Source: an uncultured Clostridia bacterium (GTDB taxonomy: Bacteria > Bacillota > Clostridia > Christensenellales > CAG-138). Taken from it: a stretch of DNA of 6,324 bases. The stretch spans positions 1 through 6,324 of the forward strand of contig CAMHDC010000080.1 in the NCBI GenBank assembly GCA_946183765.1. The letters run 5' to 3'. A program made the translations under genes and the position numbers. Every line of letters starts with the position of its first letter. Position 1 is the first letter of the stretch. Below are positions 6,244-6,324 of this stretch, one piece after another. The notes under the pieces were generated by a model. That model did no database searches, was not told the origin of the DNA, and saw only the letters and a list, made by a program, of their open reading frames with translations.

Positions 6244-6324
6244 TCAGTGCTCCTTCTTCCAGGCCTTGATCTCCTCAAGGCGCTTCTTATACTTTGCCTC
6301 CAGGCCCTGCTCCGTAGGCCGGAA
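6244..6324 (-). CDS. C-terminal end of an unidentified gene on the - strand (partial)
   Basis: Read on the - strand from the right edge, the frame gives 26 residues ending at TGA (complement of 6244-6246). The sequence begins FRPTEQGLEAKYKK and continues as a lysine/glutamate-rich amphipathic helix ending AWKKEH. The 5' part of the gene is outside the window. Support comes from the open frame, the protein-like composition and the convergent position against a two-way terminator 21 bases away. I do not recognise the family from so short a tail, and it has no visible link to the hydrogenase genes. Confidence 0.6.
   Translation of the reverse strand, partial: FRPTEQGLEAKYKKRLEEIKAWKKEH

Noticed and set aside
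1..6324. CRISPR arrays, tRNA/rRNA genes, insertion sequences or attachment sites
   Set aside because: No repeated spacers, cloverleaf-like sequence, terminal inverted repeats or transposase motifs were seen; the window is almost fully occupied by the operon.

Overview
The window carries part of an [FeFe]-hydrogenase operon from what looks like a GC-rich anaerobic Firmicute of the class Clostridia, possibly a gut or fermentative lineage. The assignment is inferred from gene content, gene order and strong GGAGG-type ribosome binding sites; no rRNA or other taxonomic marker is present. Nearly all of the window is coding on the + strand.

Region 1 (1-2193) is a tightly packed accessory module of four genes joined by three successive 4-base ATGA stop/start overlaps. 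In order they are: the C-terminal part of a putative sensory [FeFe]-hydrogenase-like protein (cut by the left edge), a small DRTGG-domain protein, a PHP-type metal-dependent phosphoesterase, and a short GHKL-type ATP-binding protein. None is a catalytic subunit. Together they look like a sensing and signalling, or possibly assembly, module attached to the hydrogenase.

Region 2 (2194-2239) is a short AT-rich gap with a small hairpin and the ribosome binding site of the next gene.

Region 3 (2240-6174) encodes the hydrogenase: a small thioredoxin-fold ferredoxin-like protein with only three of the four expected cysteines, then HydB (NuoF-like, NADH/FMN, several Fe-S clusters) and HydA (catalytic H-cluster subunit with an N-terminal Fe-S relay). 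Electrons would pass between NAD(H) at HydB, ferredoxin, and protons/H2 at HydA, as in electron-bifurcating HydABC enzymes. A full-length NuoE-like HydC is not in the window and may lie upstream. hydB and hydA have a strikingly different arginine codon choice from the five genes before them (mostly CGT/CGC against mostly CGG/AGG), consistent with much higher expression of these two subunits.

Region 4 (6175-6324) holds a strong, apparently bidirectional hairpin terminator and the last 26 codons of an unidentified gene on the - strand, so the operon ends here facing a convergent neighbour.

The points most worth a second look are the serine in the HydA L1 motif at the position of a canonical H-cluster cysteine ligand, the three-cysteine ferredoxin-like protein, the sensor/DRTGG/PHP/GHKL module, and the codon-usage break at the start of hydB.
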